A DNA stretch of 21,296 bases from F23-B02 sp963590435 (GTDB lineage Bacteria; Bacillota; Clostridia; Oscillospirales; Oscillospiraceae), in contig CAVAPG010000021.1 in the NCBI GenBank assembly GCA_963590435.1, positions 1 to 21,296 on the forward strand, given 5' to 3'. Position 1 is the stretch's first letter, and each line of letters begins with the position of its first letter. Shown one piece after another: positions 13,666-21,296 of this stretch. The position numbers and the translations under genes are program-made. Below the pieces are notes generated by a model, which ran no database searches, was not told the DNA's origin, and saw nothing but the letters and a program-made list of their open reading frames with translations.

Positions 13666-15207
13666 TTGGAACAGGAATATGCGATAGAAATGCTGCATAT
13701 CACCAAACGGTTTCCGGGTATTGTCGCCAATGATGATATCACCCTTCAGCTCAAAAAAGGCGAAATACACGCCCTGCTGGGCGAAAACGGAGCAGGCAAG
13801 TCAACGCTGATGAGCGTTCTGTTCGGGCTTTATCAGGCTGAAGAAGGAATTATCAAAAAGGACGGTCAGGAGGTCTCCATCAAGGACCCCAACGACGCAA
13901 ACAAGCTCGGCATCGGCATGGTGCATCAGCACTTCAAGCTCGTTGAGTGCTTCTCCGTGCTCGACAACATCATACTCGGCAATGAGCCGGCGGATAAAAT
14001 GGGCTTTCTCAAAAAGGACGAGGCCCGGAAGAAAATAATCGAGCTGAGCGACAAATACGGACTGAGCGTCGATCCCGATGCGATTATCGAGGATATCACC
14101 GTCGGCATGCAGCAGCGCACCGAGATTCTCAAAATGCTCTACCGCGAAAACGACATACTCATCTTTGACGAGCCAACCGCGGTTCTCACTCCGCAGGAGA
14201 TTGACGAGCTCATGAAGATCATGAAAAACCTCGCCAAAGAGGGCAAGAGCATACTTTTCATCTCCCATAAGCTCAATGAAATCATGGATGTTGCCGACCG
14301 GTGCACGGTCCTGCGCAAGGGAAAATACATCGGCACGGTTGAGATTAAAAACACCAGCAAGGAAGAGCTCTCGCACATGATGGTCGGCCGCGATGTCGAC
14401 TTCGCCGTGCACAAAAAGGACTCAAAGCCCGGCGATGTTATTCTCGATGTCGAAGGAATGACGGTCGCCTCGAAGCTGCATCACAATGACGCCGTCAAAA
14501 ATGTCTCATTTAAGGTTCGCGCCGGAGAAATTGTCTGCATAGCGGGCATCGACGGCAACGGTCAGACCGAGCTTGTGTACGGTCTGACGGGACTTGAGCC
14601 TCTCAAGTCCGGCAAGCTCACGCTTTGCGGCAGGGACATTACCCACGCATCAATACGCGACCGCAACACCCACGGCATGAGCCATATTCCCGAGGACAGA
14701 CACAAGCACGGACTCGTTCTTGACTATTCGCTCGAATACGACATGATTCTTCAGACTTATTTCGAGCCGGAGTTTGTCTCCCGTGCGGGATTTCTCAAGC
14801 GAAAAAACATCCGCGAGTATTCCGACAGGCTTATCGAGCAGTACGATGTCCGCTCCGGTCAGGGCTCTGTTACGATAGCGCGCAGCATGTCCGGCGGCAA
14901 CCAGCAGAAGGCGATAGTTGCCCGTGAGATTGACAAGCAGCCGGAGCTTCTCGTTGCAGTTCAGCCGACGCGCGGTCTCGATGTCGGTGCTATCGAAAAT
15001 ATCCACAAGGAGCTTGTCAAGGTTCGTGACTCGGGGCGCGCGGTGCTTCTGGTGTCACTTGAGCTCGATGAGGTCATGAGCGTTCCCGACCGCATCCTTG
15101 TCATGTATGAGGGCGAGATTGTCGGCGAGCTCGACCCGAAGAAAACAACGGTTGAAGAACTCGGTCTGTATATGGCCGGTGCAAAGAAAGGAGCAGCCAA
15201 TGAATAA
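13666..15207 (+). CDS. nucleoside ABC transporter ATP-binding protein (tandem ABC domains)
   Basis: The 513-residue protein has two ATPase domains in one chain, as in the sugar/nucleoside importer ATPases (RbsA, NupA/YufO type). Domain 1 has Walker A GENGAGKST (39-47), Walker B ILIFDEPTAVL and the atypical signature VGMQQR. Domain 2 has a degenerate Walker A GIDGNGQTE (294-302) without the Lys, an intact SMSGGNQQ signature (407-414) and LLVAVQPTRGLDVG. Such asymmetry, with one weak ATP site, is usual for this family. The start is a TTG at 13666, preceded by AAAGGGGAG nine bases upstream; no better ATG exists near the conserved N-terminus (EYAIEMLHITKRFPGIVAND). Its stop overlaps the first permease by 8 bp. 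With the BMP lipoprotein and two permeases it completes a nucleoside importer. Confidence 0.93.
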   Translation: MEQEYAIEMLHITKRFPGIVANDDITLQLKKGEIHALLGENGAGKSTLMSVLFGLYQAEEGIIKKDGQEVSIKDPNDANKLGIGMVHQHFKLVECFSVLDNIILGNEPADKMGFLKKDEARKKIIELSDKYGLSVDPDAIIEDITVGMQQRTEILKMLYRENDILIFDEPTAVLTPQEIDELMKIMKNLAKEGKSILFISHKLNEIMDVADRCTVLRKGKYIGTVEIKNTSKEELSHMMVGRDVDFAVHKKDSKPGDVILDVEGMTVASKLHHNDAVKNVSFKVRAGEIVCIAGIDGNGQTELVYGLTGLEPLKSGKLTLCGRDITHASIRDRNTHGMSHIPEDRHKHGLVLDYSLEYDMILQTYFEPEFVSRAGFLKRKNIREYSDRLIEQYDVRSGQGSVTIARSMSGGNQQKAIVAREIDKQPELLVAVQPTRGLDVGAIENIHKELVKVRDSGRAVLLVSLELDEVMSVPDRILVMYEGEIVGELDPKKTTVEELGLYMAGAKKGAANE

Positions 15208-16336
15208 GCAAAAACGCTCCCTTCTGAAAAATGACGGCGTGCAGTCGTTTATCGCATCGATAATCTGCATTCTGCTCGGTCTGCTGCTCGGCTACATAGT
15301 CCTGCTGTTTATAAACCCCGCAGGCGCAGGCGAGGCGATAACAAGCCTTATAAAAAACTTCTTTAACTACCCCAACTCGACGGTTGCACTCAAATATTTC
15401 GGCAGTACACTGGTCAAAACGGCGCCCCTGCTCATGTGCTCGCTGTCGATACTGTTTGCCTACAAGGTCGGCCTGTTCAACATCGGTGCAGCCGGTCAGT
15501 ATTCCCTGGGTGCAGGCATGGCCTTATACGCCGCGCTGGCATGGCAGCTGCCCTGGTGGGTCTGCCTGCTCATTGCAATGGCAGCCGGCGCACTCCTCGG
15601 TGCATTGAGCGGTGCACTCAAGAGCTTCTGCAACGTAAACGAGGTTATCTCCGGCATCATGCTCAACTGGATAACCCTTTACGCAATGAACGACCTGCTG
15701 ACAAATGTCAAGGAAACGGCCAGCCCCTACACCATTCATATTGAAGATGTCAGCCCCGGCTCTATCATTCCCTCGCTCGGACTCGACACGCTGTTTTCAA
15801 ACAACAAATATGTGACGATTGCAATACCCATTTCGATTATCATCTCCATAATCGTTTATATTGTGATGGAAAAGACCAAGTTCGGCTATGAGCTCAAGGC
15901 AACGGGCTTTAATAAAAACGCCGCCAAGTACTGCGGCATGGCCGAAAAGCGCAACACAATCCTGACGCTGCTCATCGGCGGCGCACTTGCCGGTCTGGGT
16001 GCCGGTCTGTTCTATCTGACGGGCTTTGAGCAGTGGTCCTGCGGCCAGTCCGCCGTTCCGGCAATGGGCTTCAACGGAATCGCGGCAGCATTCCTCGGCG
16101 GTCTGAACCCGATCGGATCAATATTCTCGTCCTACTTCATTCAGCACATAACGGTCGGCGGTGCTTACCTTGACAAGAGCATGTACTGCACGCAGATTTC
16201 CGACCTCATCTCGGCGATAATCATCTATCTGTGCGGCTTCGTTCTGTTTATGAAGTTTATTATGAACAACATTGCCGCAAAGCGTGAGGAAAAGGCCGCG
16301 GCACGTGCCGCGGAAAAGGAAGGAGGAGAAGAATAA
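15200..16336 (+). CDS. nucleoside ABC transporter permease 1 (NupP/YufP type)
   Basis: The start at 15200 follows AAAGGAG and gives 378 residues, beginning MNKQKRSLLKNDGVQSF; the longer in-frame start at 15098 lies within the ATPase gene. The protein has about nine or ten hydrophobic segments and the BPD_transp_2 pattern (branched-chain amino acid/sugar type), for example VGLFNIGAAGQYSLGAG and NVNEVISGIMLNWI, with GFNKNAAKYCGMAEKRN as the cytoplasmic coupling loop and FNGIAAAFLGGLNPIGS further on. The tail is highly charged (KREEKAAARAAEKEGGEE). The 8-bp overlap with the ATPase gene and the one-base overlap with the second permease (TAATG) show tight translational coupling. The two permeases form the transmembrane heterodimer. 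Confidence 0.92.
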   Translation: MNKQKRSLLKNDGVQSFIASIICILLGLLLGYIVLLFINPAGAGEAITSLIKNFFNYPNSTVALKYFGSTLVKTAPLLMCSLSILFAYKVGLFNIGAAGQYSLGAGMALYAALAWQLPWWVCLLIAMAAGALLGALSGALKSFCNVNEVISGIMLNWITLYAMNDLLTNVKETASPYTIHIEDVSPGSIIPSLGLDTLFSNNKYVTIAIPISIIISIIVYIVMEKTKFGYELKATGFNKNAAKYCGMAEKRNTILTLLIGGALAGLGAGLFYLTGFEQWSCGQSAVPAMGFNGIAAAFLGGLNPIGSIFSSYFIQHITVGGAYLDKSMYCTQISDLISAIIIYLCGFVLFMKFIMNNIAAKREEKAAARAAEKEGGEE

Positions 16337-17274
16337 TGTCATTGCTTATTCAGTACACAATCCTCTATGCCTCCGTTCTGATTCTCGTTGCACTCGGCGG
16401 CTGTTTCTCGGAGCATTCGGGTGTCATAAACCTCGGTCTTGAGGGCATCATGGTCATGGGTGCGCTCGGCGGCGCACTGACGATGAAATATCTTGAGGGC
16501 TATCCTCCGGCTGTTATTGTCATTCTGACGATTCTTGCGGCGGCACTGCTCGGTCTTATATTCTCGGCACTGCTCGCGGTTGCATGCATAAACTTCAAGG
16601 CAGACCAGACCATCGTCGGCACTGCGCTCAACCTGCTCGGTCTGGCGGCGGCAACGGTCATCGTGAAGGCTATAAACACCGCCGAAAGCCCCGACAACGT
16701 CTCATCCACAGTGCAGTATATCTCGCAGAAGCAGGCTTTCCTCGTCAAGTTCGGGGACTTCACCTTCAACTGGATGATGCTTGTCGCTCTCGTTCTCCTC
16801 GTTGTGTCTTTCATCGTCCTGTACAAGACCAGATTCGGTCTTCGCCTTATGGCCTGCGGCGAGCATCCTCAGGCGGCAGACTCCGTCGGAATCAATGTCT
16901 ACAAAATGCGCTGGTCAGGCGTTCTGATCTCCGGTGTCCTCGGCGGACTCGGCGGCATTATGTATATAATCGCCGGCGCAAGCGAGTGGCAGTTTGAGGC
17001 AGGCGTTGCCGGATTCGGCTTCCTGTCGCTGGCGGTCATGATCTTCGGTCAGTGGAAGCCGCATCGCATAGCTTTGGCGGCACTGCTCTTCGGACTGTTC
17101 CGCGCACTGGCAAGCGTGTACTCGGGCTTTGACTTCCTGCTTAATCTGCAGCTGTCCGGCTCGATATACAAAATGATGCCGTATATAATCTCGCTTATCG
17201 TTCTCGCTCTGACCTCCAAGAGCTCCCGTGCTCCGAAGGCAGAGGGCATCCCCTACGAAAAGGGTCAGCGTTAG
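16336..17274 (+). CDS. nucleoside ABC transporter permease 2 (NupQ/YufQ type)
   Basis: This 312-residue membrane protein is the second BPD_transp_2-type permease. Its N-terminal region SEHSGVINLGLEGIMVMGALGGA is the hallmark of the family, which pairs with the permease just upstream. Other recognisable parts are ADQTIVGTALNLLGLA, the coupling loop RFGLRLMACGEHPQAADSVGINVYKMRW, and GFGFLSLAVMIFGQWKP. The gene starts at the ATG of TAATG overlapping the upstream stop by one base. GGAGGAG, contained in the end of the preceding gene, serves as ribosome-binding site. It is the last gene of the importer operon and is followed by a strong terminator. Confidence 0.93.
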   Translation: MSLLIQYTILYASVLILVALGGCFSEHSGVINLGLEGIMVMGALGGALTMKYLEGYPPAVIVILTILAAALLGLIFSALLAVACINFKADQTIVGTALNLLGLAAATVIVKAINTAESPDNVSSTVQYISQKQAFLVKFGDFTFNWMMLVALVLLVVSFIVLYKTRFGLRLMACGEHPQAADSVGINVYKMRWSGVLISGVLGGLGGIMYIIAGASEWQFEAGVAGFGFLSLAVMIFGQWKPHRIALAALLFGLFRALASVYSGFDFLLNLQLSGSIYKMMPYIISLIVLALTSKSSRAPKAEGIPYEKGQR

Positions 17275-17311
17275 CCCGACCCCGGCATAAACCGAATATG
17301 AATATTATGAA

Positions 17312-17339
17312 AAAAGGCTCGGAAAATTCCGAGCCTTTT
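17312..17339. terminator. bidirectional terminator after the importer operon
   Basis: AAAAGGCTCGGAA and TTCCGAGCCTTTT form a perfect 13-bp inverted repeat with a two-base centre. It serves the importer operon and the convergent gene at 17365. Confidence 0.88.
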
Positions 17340-17364
17340 GCGCGCTTATGCTTTTTATCGGCAA

Positions 17365-17892
17365 TTATTTCTGTTCGCTTTTATTGCTTTCGATCTTGAC
17401 TATCGAAACAACCAGTCCTGCAACACCTGCAAGGGCCATAACTCCGCAGACGGTGATCCAGACGGCTGCATCATGATTTGCCGAGTCTATATCCGCGCTG
17501 TAGTAATTCACAGCGGCGGTGCATATCTCGCCGTAGGTTGCGCCGTAGTTTGCCGTTGCGTTATTGAGCAGATATGCCACATTGCGGTTGAGTACGCTCT
17601 CGTCCGAGTTGAGCTCGGCAACAGGCTTGAGCTCTTCGGCCATACGGCTGAGTGCGTCATCGCTGTCGTTTGCGGCAGGCTGTGCCGTGCCGGTGTATAC
17701 TGTGTTGGCAACGCCCGTTGATATGGCAAGTTCCCCTGCCGATTCGGCGTGCTTTACGAGGTTTGTGTCTGTCGATACGCGGTCGATTTTCTGTGTTTCA
17801 ACATTTATGAAGCCGGCTGCTGCAAGGAGCATAACTACGACTGACAAAATTGCCGTTACTACATAAATTCTGTTTGATGATTTGGTTTTCAT
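17365..17892 (-). CDS. unrecognised protein with two membrane segments and an external middle domain
   Basis: I do not recognise a family. The 175-residue protein has an N-terminal hydrophobic segment (about 9-29) after a short basic head, and a second near the C-terminus (about 143-165), followed by a basic/acidic tail (KIESNKSEQK). The ~110 residues between are hydrophilic, rich in Ala, Asn, Asp and Ser, with pieces such as VSTDTNLVKHAESAGELAIS and MAEELKPVAELNSDESVLNRNVAYLLNNATANYG. They probably lie outside the membrane, as a loop between two anchors. AAAGGAT precedes the ATG at 17892, and a good promoter lies at 17940-17968, so it is a single-gene transcript. The gene is bounded by terminators on both sides. 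A role in envelope sensing is possible but unsupported. Confidence 0.75.
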   Translation of the reverse strand: MKTKSSNRIYVVTAILSVVVMLLAAAGFINVETQKIDRVSTDTNLVKHAESAGELAISTGVANTVYTGTAQPAANDSDDALSRMAEELKPVAELNSDESVLNRNVAYLLNNATANYGATYGEICTAAVNYYSADIDSANHDAAVWITVCGVMALAGVAGLVVSIVKIESNKSEQK

Positions 17893-17939
17893 GATGTGAT
17901 CCTTTCCGTCCCATGGGGGACTGTCTTTTTATTGACCAC

Positions 17940-17968
17940 ATAATAGGGCGGCAATTTATATAAATCAA
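17940..17968 (-). promoter_or_regulatory. predicted promoter of the two-membrane-segment protein gene
   Basis: On the minus strand TTGATT (17968-17963) and TATTAT (17945-17940) are exactly 17 bp apart. The leader contains a small GTCCC/GGGAC dyad. Confidence 0.6.
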
Positions 17969-18023
17969 CATACAAAGTTGCTGGAAGTGACAAGAAAACA
18001 GACAGCTGTTCGAAAATGCGCAA

Positions 18024-18054
18024 AAATAACGGTGGGAAAAACCCACCGTTATTT
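18024..18054 (-). terminator. terminator after the MBL/beta-CASP gene
   Basis: AAATAACGGTGGG and CCCACCGTTATTT form a perfect 13-bp stem with a five-base loop. On the minus strand it continues TTATTTTTG. It lies 27 bp after the stop of the gene at 18081. Confidence 0.88.
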
Positions 18055-18080
18055 GAGTATATATATCGCTTTTTATTATC

Positions 18081-19694
18081 TTATCGGCTTATTTTTTCCG
18101 TCAGCTTACGCACAGCGCTTATGAAAGTGCGCAGATCCCTGTTCGGTCTGCCCTCACAGCCGCGGACGGCCTGCATAAGTGCTTCGGCGGCCTGAACAAG
18201 CTCTGTAAACAGCGGATTGACCTTGCGCGGTGAGTGCGGAGCTTCGTGAGTTTTTACTATCGGCTTCGGCTGCGCGATAACCGTGAACCTGCCTGCGGCG
18301 ACATCAAACTCCGTGCCGCTGTACGGAGCAAACGCTCTGTAGCCGAGCTCGTCATTGAGGCAGGCTGTGAAGCTGTCCGCGCTTTCGGGGTCGCCGTGGT
18401 TTACGAACACAAGCTCCGGCTTTTCGGAAAAGCCCTCGAGCCACGCGATAAGTCCACGCTTATCGGCATGTCCGCTGACGCCGGGAAGGGCTGCGATTTC
18501 GGCCTTGACCTCAATTTCTTCGTTGAAGAGCTTGACTTCCTTCGCGCCGTCGTGAAGCGCACGGCCGAGCGTTCCGACTGCCTGATAGCCGACAAACAGC
18601 ACAAGGCATTCCGGCCGCCACAGATTATGCTTGAGATGATGCCGCACGCGTCCGGCGTCGCACATCCCGGATGCCGATATGATTACCTTCGGGGTTTTGT
18701 CCTCGTTTATCGCCCTTGACTCTTCCTGACTTACGGCCAGGTTAAGACCGGAGAAGTACAGCGGATTTTCGCCCGAGCGGATAATTTCCTTCATTTCCTC
18801 GTCGATATAGCTCGTATCGCACTGCAGGAACACGCTTGTTGCCTCGATGGCAAGCGGACTGTCAACATAAACGCGAAAGTCTCCGTGGCCTTTTACGAGA
18901 CCGCGATTTTTCACCTCGCGTATGAAATAAAGCAGCTCCTGCGTTCTGCCGACTGCAAACGAGGGGATTATTACATTTCCTCCCCTGTCAAAGGTCCGCT
19001 GGATATACTGCGCCAGACTGCCTACATAATCCGGGCGCGTATCGGAATGATTTCTGTCGCCGTAGGTGGATTCGATAACGAGATAATCCGTCTTTTCGAT
19101 ATGCTTCGGGTCGCACAGAATCGGCTGATCGATGTTTCCGATATCGCCGGAAAAGACAATCTTTTTTTCACAGCTTCCCTCTTTGAGCCATATCTCAATC
19201 GCCGCCGAGCCGAGAAGATGCCCGACATCGACAAAGCGCACTGTGACCGCTTCGTTCACCTGCAGCTGCCTGCCGTATTCGCAGGGATGCAGGAGCTTCA
19301 TAAGTCCGTCGACATCTTCAAGATCGTACAGCGGAGCAACGGGTCCCTCACCTCTGCGCATCGCCTTGCGTGATTTCCACTCCGCCTCGGCCATCTGAAT
19401 ATGTGCGCAGTCGCGCAGCATTATATCCAGAAGCGAACAGGTCGCGCCCGTGGCATAGACCGCACCGCGAAAGCCGTTTTTATACAGCAGCGGAAGCAGA
19501 CCCGAATGATCTATATGTGCGTGCGTGACAAGGACAAAGTCGAGCACCGATGCGGCAACCGGCAGCTCCTGGTTTTCAAACAGGTCCTTGCCCTGCTCCA
19601 TTCCGCAGTCGACGATGCCTTTTTTGTCGCCGACTTCTATCAGCGTACAGCTGCCCGTCACCTCATGGGCAGCGCCCAAGAACGTAATTTTCAT
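18081..19694 (-). CDS. MBL-fold/beta-CASP RNA-processing metallohydrolase
   Basis: This 537-residue protein resembles the bacterial CPSF73-like nucleases (such as T. thermophilus TTHA0252), which cut single-stranded RNA with two zinc ions. Motifs in order: GAAHEVTGSC at the N-terminus, THAHIDH (57-63), His159 in VGHLLGSA, Asp184 in FSGDIG, the STYGDR segment (209-214), and the beta-CASP part with IPSFAVGRTQELLYF and IISASGMCDAGRVRHHL, His409 in SGHADKRGL and His433 in VNHGD. All expected metal ligands appear present. The last ~70 residues are a basic extension not typical of the core. AGGTGAG precedes the ATG at 19694, only 9 bp after the DUF975 gene, so the two are co-transcribed. It is distinct from the RNase J family, which has a different length and C-terminal domain. 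Confidence 0.9.
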   Translation of the reverse strand: MKITFLGAAHEVTGSCTLIEVGDKKGIVDCGMEQGKDLFENQELPVAASVLDFVLVTHAHIDHSGLLPLLYKNGFRGAVYATGATCSLLDIMLRDCAHIQMAEAEWKSRKAMRRGEGPVAPLYDLEDVDGLMKLLHPCEYGRQLQVNEAVTVRFVDVGHLLGSAAIEIWLKEGSCEKKIVFSGDIGNIDQPILCDPKHIEKTDYLVIESTYGDRNHSDTRPDYVGSLAQYIQRTFDRGGNVIIPSFAVGRTQELLYFIREVKNRGLVKGHGDFRVYVDSPLAIEATSVFLQCDTSYIDEEMKEIIRSGENPLYFSGLNLAVSQEESRAINEDKTPKVIISASGMCDAGRVRHHLKHNLWRPECLVLFVGYQAVGTLGRALHDGAKEVKLFNEEIEVKAEIAALPGVSGHADKRGLIAWLEGFSEKPELVFVNHGDPESADSFTACLNDELGYRAFAPYSGTEFDVAAGRFTVIAQPKPIVKTHEAPHSPRKVNPLFTELVQAAEALMQAVRGCEGRPNRDLRTFISAVRKLTEKISR

Positions 19695-19703
19695 AGGCTC
19701 ACC

Positions 19704-20540
19704 TCACACGGGCGGCACCCAGCCGTCCTCAAATGCAGTTTCGGGTGCGGGGCGTGTCAGCTCAACATAGTATCCGGCGTAGGTCAGCTGCATGTACGGG
19801 AAAACGAAGAACTCAACGAGGGTGCCGAGCTCAACTGCGCTCAGTATCTGCGCGGCAATCGTCGAGCCCAGACCTATGGCAATCTCATCTCCGATATACG
19901 ACACAATTCCGACAAGCAGCGCCCAGCCGATAAAGCTCAGATCCACGCCGAACAGCTCACCCTTGTGGCCGACCATAATGCGCTTGCTCTCGCTTATGCA
20001 CTGCAGCGCGCTCATCTCGGGGTGCTCAAGCAGCAGATACAGTGCCATACGGTAGCGGTAGAAGGCGATAAATCCGGGCACGATGAAAAGCAGTGACCAG
20101 AGGAAGATGAAAATTCCTTCGAGAATATACAGCCAGATAACACGGAAAAACATCTCAAACGCATCGAAAATGTTCCAGTAGCTGGCCTCCATGCCGCGAA
20201 CCGTGCGCAGGCAGAAGACTGCAAAACCCGCTCCGAGGACAATCGTAACAATCTCTATCGCAATATAAAGAAGCGTAGCCAGCGGTGACGGCAGTGCCTG
20301 CTCAAGAGCATATGCAAACTGTTCGGGGTCAATTGTGCTGTCGTAGATATCCACATTGTAGTTAAACCCGAAGCTGTCATACACATTCCGAATCTCTTCT
20401 GCGGCTCCGCCGACGAGCTTATACGAAAGGAAGCTGAGCGCCGCGATGATAAGAAGATAGATTATCGCCGTTACAACAGGCTTGGGCTGAGCGGTTCTTA
20501 TAAGATTCTTTGACCGCTCCTTCAGTTGTATTCTGTCCAT
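19704..20540 (-). CDS. DUF975-family integral membrane protein
   Basis: The 278-residue protein has a short N-terminal segment MDRIQLKERSKNLIR and then several hydrophobic helices (about 24-40, 88-110, 133-158, 203-220 and 225-260). The middle carries the characteristic DUF975 pattern: a YRYRMALYLLLEHPEMSALQ segment followed by SESKRIMVGHKGELFGVDLSFIGW. The biochemical role of the family is unknown. AGGAGG lies 8 bases before the ATG at 20540. It leads an operon with the MBL/beta-CASP gene. An extended -10 element (TGTTATAAT on the minus strand) just upstream suggests the promoter. The gene is divergent from tRNA-Leu. Confidence 0.85.
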   Translation of the reverse strand: MDRIQLKERSKNLIRTAQPKPVVTAIIYLLIIAALSFLSYKLVGGAAEEIRNVYDSFGFNYNVDIYDSTIDPEQFAYALEQALPSPLATLLYIAIEIVTIVLGAGFAVFCLRTVRGMEASYWNIFDAFEMFFRVIWLYILEGIFIFLWSLLFIVPGFIAFYRYRMALYLLLEHPEMSALQCISESKRIMVGHKGELFGVDLSFIGWALLVGIVSYIGDEIAIGLGSTIAAQILSAVELGTLVEFFVFPYMQLTYAGYYVELTRPAPETAFEDGWVPPV

Positions 20541-20571
20541 TGGTCAGACCTCCTAATAATTTCGTTGCTTT

Positions 20572-20577
20572 ATTATA
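20572..20577 (-). promoter_or_regulatory. possible extended -10 element for the DUF975-MBL operon
   Basis: The minus strand reads TGTTATAAT here, a TGn-extended perfect -10 hexamer, 32 bp before the ATG. No convincing -35 hexamer is seen 17 bp upstream. Confidence 0.5.
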
Positions 20578-20644
20578 ACATTTCAGGATGCAGAATTATA
20601 TAGCTGCGGCAAAAATTTTCGCCCTGAGCGAATGAGAATTTTTC

Positions 20645-20673
20645 TTGACATTGCAGGCAAGGAATGCTATTAT
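20645..20673 (+). promoter_or_regulatory. promoter of tRNA-Leu
   Basis: A perfect TTGACA at 20645-20650 and TATTAT at 20668-20673 are separated by 17 bp. The start would lie about 10 bp before the tRNA. Confidence 0.8.
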
Positions 20674-20689
20674 TATCAGGCACTTAAAT

Positions 20690-20777
20690 GCGCGAGTGGT
20701 GGAATTGGCAGACTCGCTAGATTCAGGTTCTAGTGCTCACTCCGGGCGTGCGGGTTCAAGTCCCGCCTCGCGCACCA
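20690..20777 (+). tRNA. tRNA-Leu (anticodon CAG)
   Basis: The 88-nt sequence folds as a class II tRNA. The acceptor stem is GCGCGAG with CTCGCGC, discriminator A and an encoded CCA. The D-arm region is TGGTGGAATTGGCAGAC. The anticodon stem CTAGA/TCTAG has loop TTCAGGT, giving CAG. A long variable arm (TGCTCACTCCGGGCGT) and the T arm GCGGGTTCAAGTCCCGC follow. It reads CUG leucine codons, which are frequent in the genes of this window. It stands alone, with its own promoter and terminator. No integrase or attachment-site duplication is seen beside it. Confidence 0.97.
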
Positions 20778-20786
20778 ATAAATAGG

Positions 20787-20819
20787 AAGTCCTGTAGTTG
20801 TTGAAACTACAGGACTTTT
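20787..20819 (+). terminator. terminator after tRNA-Leu
   Basis: AAGTCCTGTAGTT (20787-20799) and AACTACAGGACTT (20805-20817) form a perfect 13-bp stem with a five-base loop, followed by TT. It starts 9 bp after the tRNA. Confidence 0.88.
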
Positions 20820-20854
20820 CTTATATATCAATGCTTTGCGGGTTTTTGGCTAAG

Positions 20855-20932
20855 TACAATAATTGTAAATACTTTCAAGTTAGTGTTCTTGAAAAACGGC
20901 TTTTTTCCGCATGATTTACGACAATTGTAAAT
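20855..20932. repeat. two AATTGTAAAT copies with local dyads between the tRNA and the DUF1805 gene
   Basis: AATTGTAAAT occurs at 20861-20870 and 20923-20932. The first copy is part of the palindrome TACAATAATTGTA (20855-20867) and the second part of ACAATTGT. The tract is A+T-rich and lies at the 3' side of both flanking genes, so a regulatory role is doubtful. Confidence 0.3.
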
Positions 20933-20949
20933 TGTTTTGCTGTGCGGCT

Positions 20950-21279
20950 TCAATCGTTGCTGAAAACAGCCAATATCTCCGCACCGGTCATTTCGGGGGC
21001 TGCGCCCATCTGTAAGGCCTCGTCCGTAAGAAATACCGGCTTACGTTCCATCATGTCGGCGAACCACGGAGCGGAGAAAACAGCGGCGGGAATGTGCAGC
21101 GCCGACAGAACGCTTTTATCAAATATCCCGCAGAACATCATGCCGCGGTCACATCTGACCTGAAGAATGTGAAGGTCCGTGTCAGGGGCATCGACAGAGA
21201 TGCCAAGCGCGGTATCTCCGGCCTTGTTATCCAGCAGGTAAAGCGCCGCGCCCTGCTGCGTATAGAGTTCCTGGATCAT
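20950..21279 (-). CDS. DUF1805 (YunC-like) small protein
   Basis: This 109-residue protein matches the pattern of DUF1805/YunC: a segment with DTDLHILQVRCDRGMMFCGIF, where the family has strands ending G-[FY]-I-M-C-G, and a C-terminal PEMTGAEILAVF, where the family has G-M-T-G-x-E-A-L. The family is small and its role is not established. The start at 21279 follows GGAGG with a seven-base spacer. The frame is complete with its stop at 20950. The gene lies at the right edge, so any upstream operon partner is out of view. The family assignment comes from recalled sequence patterns and is moderately sure. Confidence 0.7.
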   Translation of the reverse strand: MIQELYTQQGAALYLLDNKAGDTALGISVDAPDTDLHILQVRCDRGMMFCGIFDKSVLSALHIPAAVFSAPWFADMMERKPVFLTDEALQMGAAPEMTGAEILAVFSND

Positions 21280-21296
21280 GCCTCGTCCTCCAGAAT

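Noticed and set aside
20690..20777. tRNA-Leu as an integration site for a mobile element
   Set aside because: No integrase gene and no duplicate of the tRNA 3' end were seen in the flanking sequence available.

Overview
This window looks like chromosomal DNA from an anaerobic, gut-type Clostridia species (Firmicutes, probably Oscillospirales). The reasons are strong AGGAGG ribosome-binding sites, sigma-A promoters of the TTGACA/TATAAT type, a formate-tetrahydrofolate ligase one-carbon module, a THF riboswitch resembling those of Ruminococcaceae, ECF-type folate uptake and a BMP-type nucleoside ABC importer. The taxonomic call is an inference; no marker gene is present. I see no phage, insertion sequence, CRISPR array or rRNA.

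Left region (1-2676, minus strand): a cell-surface and signalling segment. A partial S-layer-homology (SLH) protein and a small lipoprotein sit 37 bp apart and share the same tyrosine/tryptophan-rich ~25-residue repeat. Upstream of them is an orphan LytTR regulator with a degenerate receiver, followed by a previously unlisted 28-residue lipoprotein-like peptide gene and a terminator.

One-carbon/folate region (2915-9353, plus strand): fhs, fchA, folD and a compact formate channel overlap or nearly touch and form one operon. Formate enters, is loaded on THF and is taken to methylene-THF. FolD has lost the two residues needed for cyclohydrolase activity, which fits the neighbouring stand-alone cyclohydrolase FchA. 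A THF riboswitch then controls folT (folate uptake), which overlaps a fused folC/5-formyl-THF cyclo-ligase gene (polyglutamylation plus recycling of 5-formyl-THF). A bidirectional terminator closes the region.

Nucleoside region (9384-17339): on the minus strand udk, tdk and an AqpZ-type aquaporin form a likely operon. Divergently, deoD is followed by a very strongly codon-biased BMP-family lipoprotein and then the ATPase and two permeases of a nucleoside ABC importer. Together these genes import nucleosides and salvage them by phosphorolysis or phosphorylation. A 16-bp perfect palindrome overlaps the -10 element of the lipoprotein promoter.

Right region (17365-21296): an unrecognised two-membrane-segment protein, an operon of a DUF975 membrane protein and an MBL/beta-CASP ribonuclease-like protein, a tRNA-Leu(CAG) with promoter and terminator, and a small DUF1805 (YunC-like) protein.

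The most interesting observations are the specialised FolD beside FchA, the riboswitch hairpin that overlaps both the ribosome-binding site and a U-run, the FolC-FthC fusion, the shared repeat in two differently anchored surface proteins, and the tiny lipopeptide gene behind the LytTR regulator.
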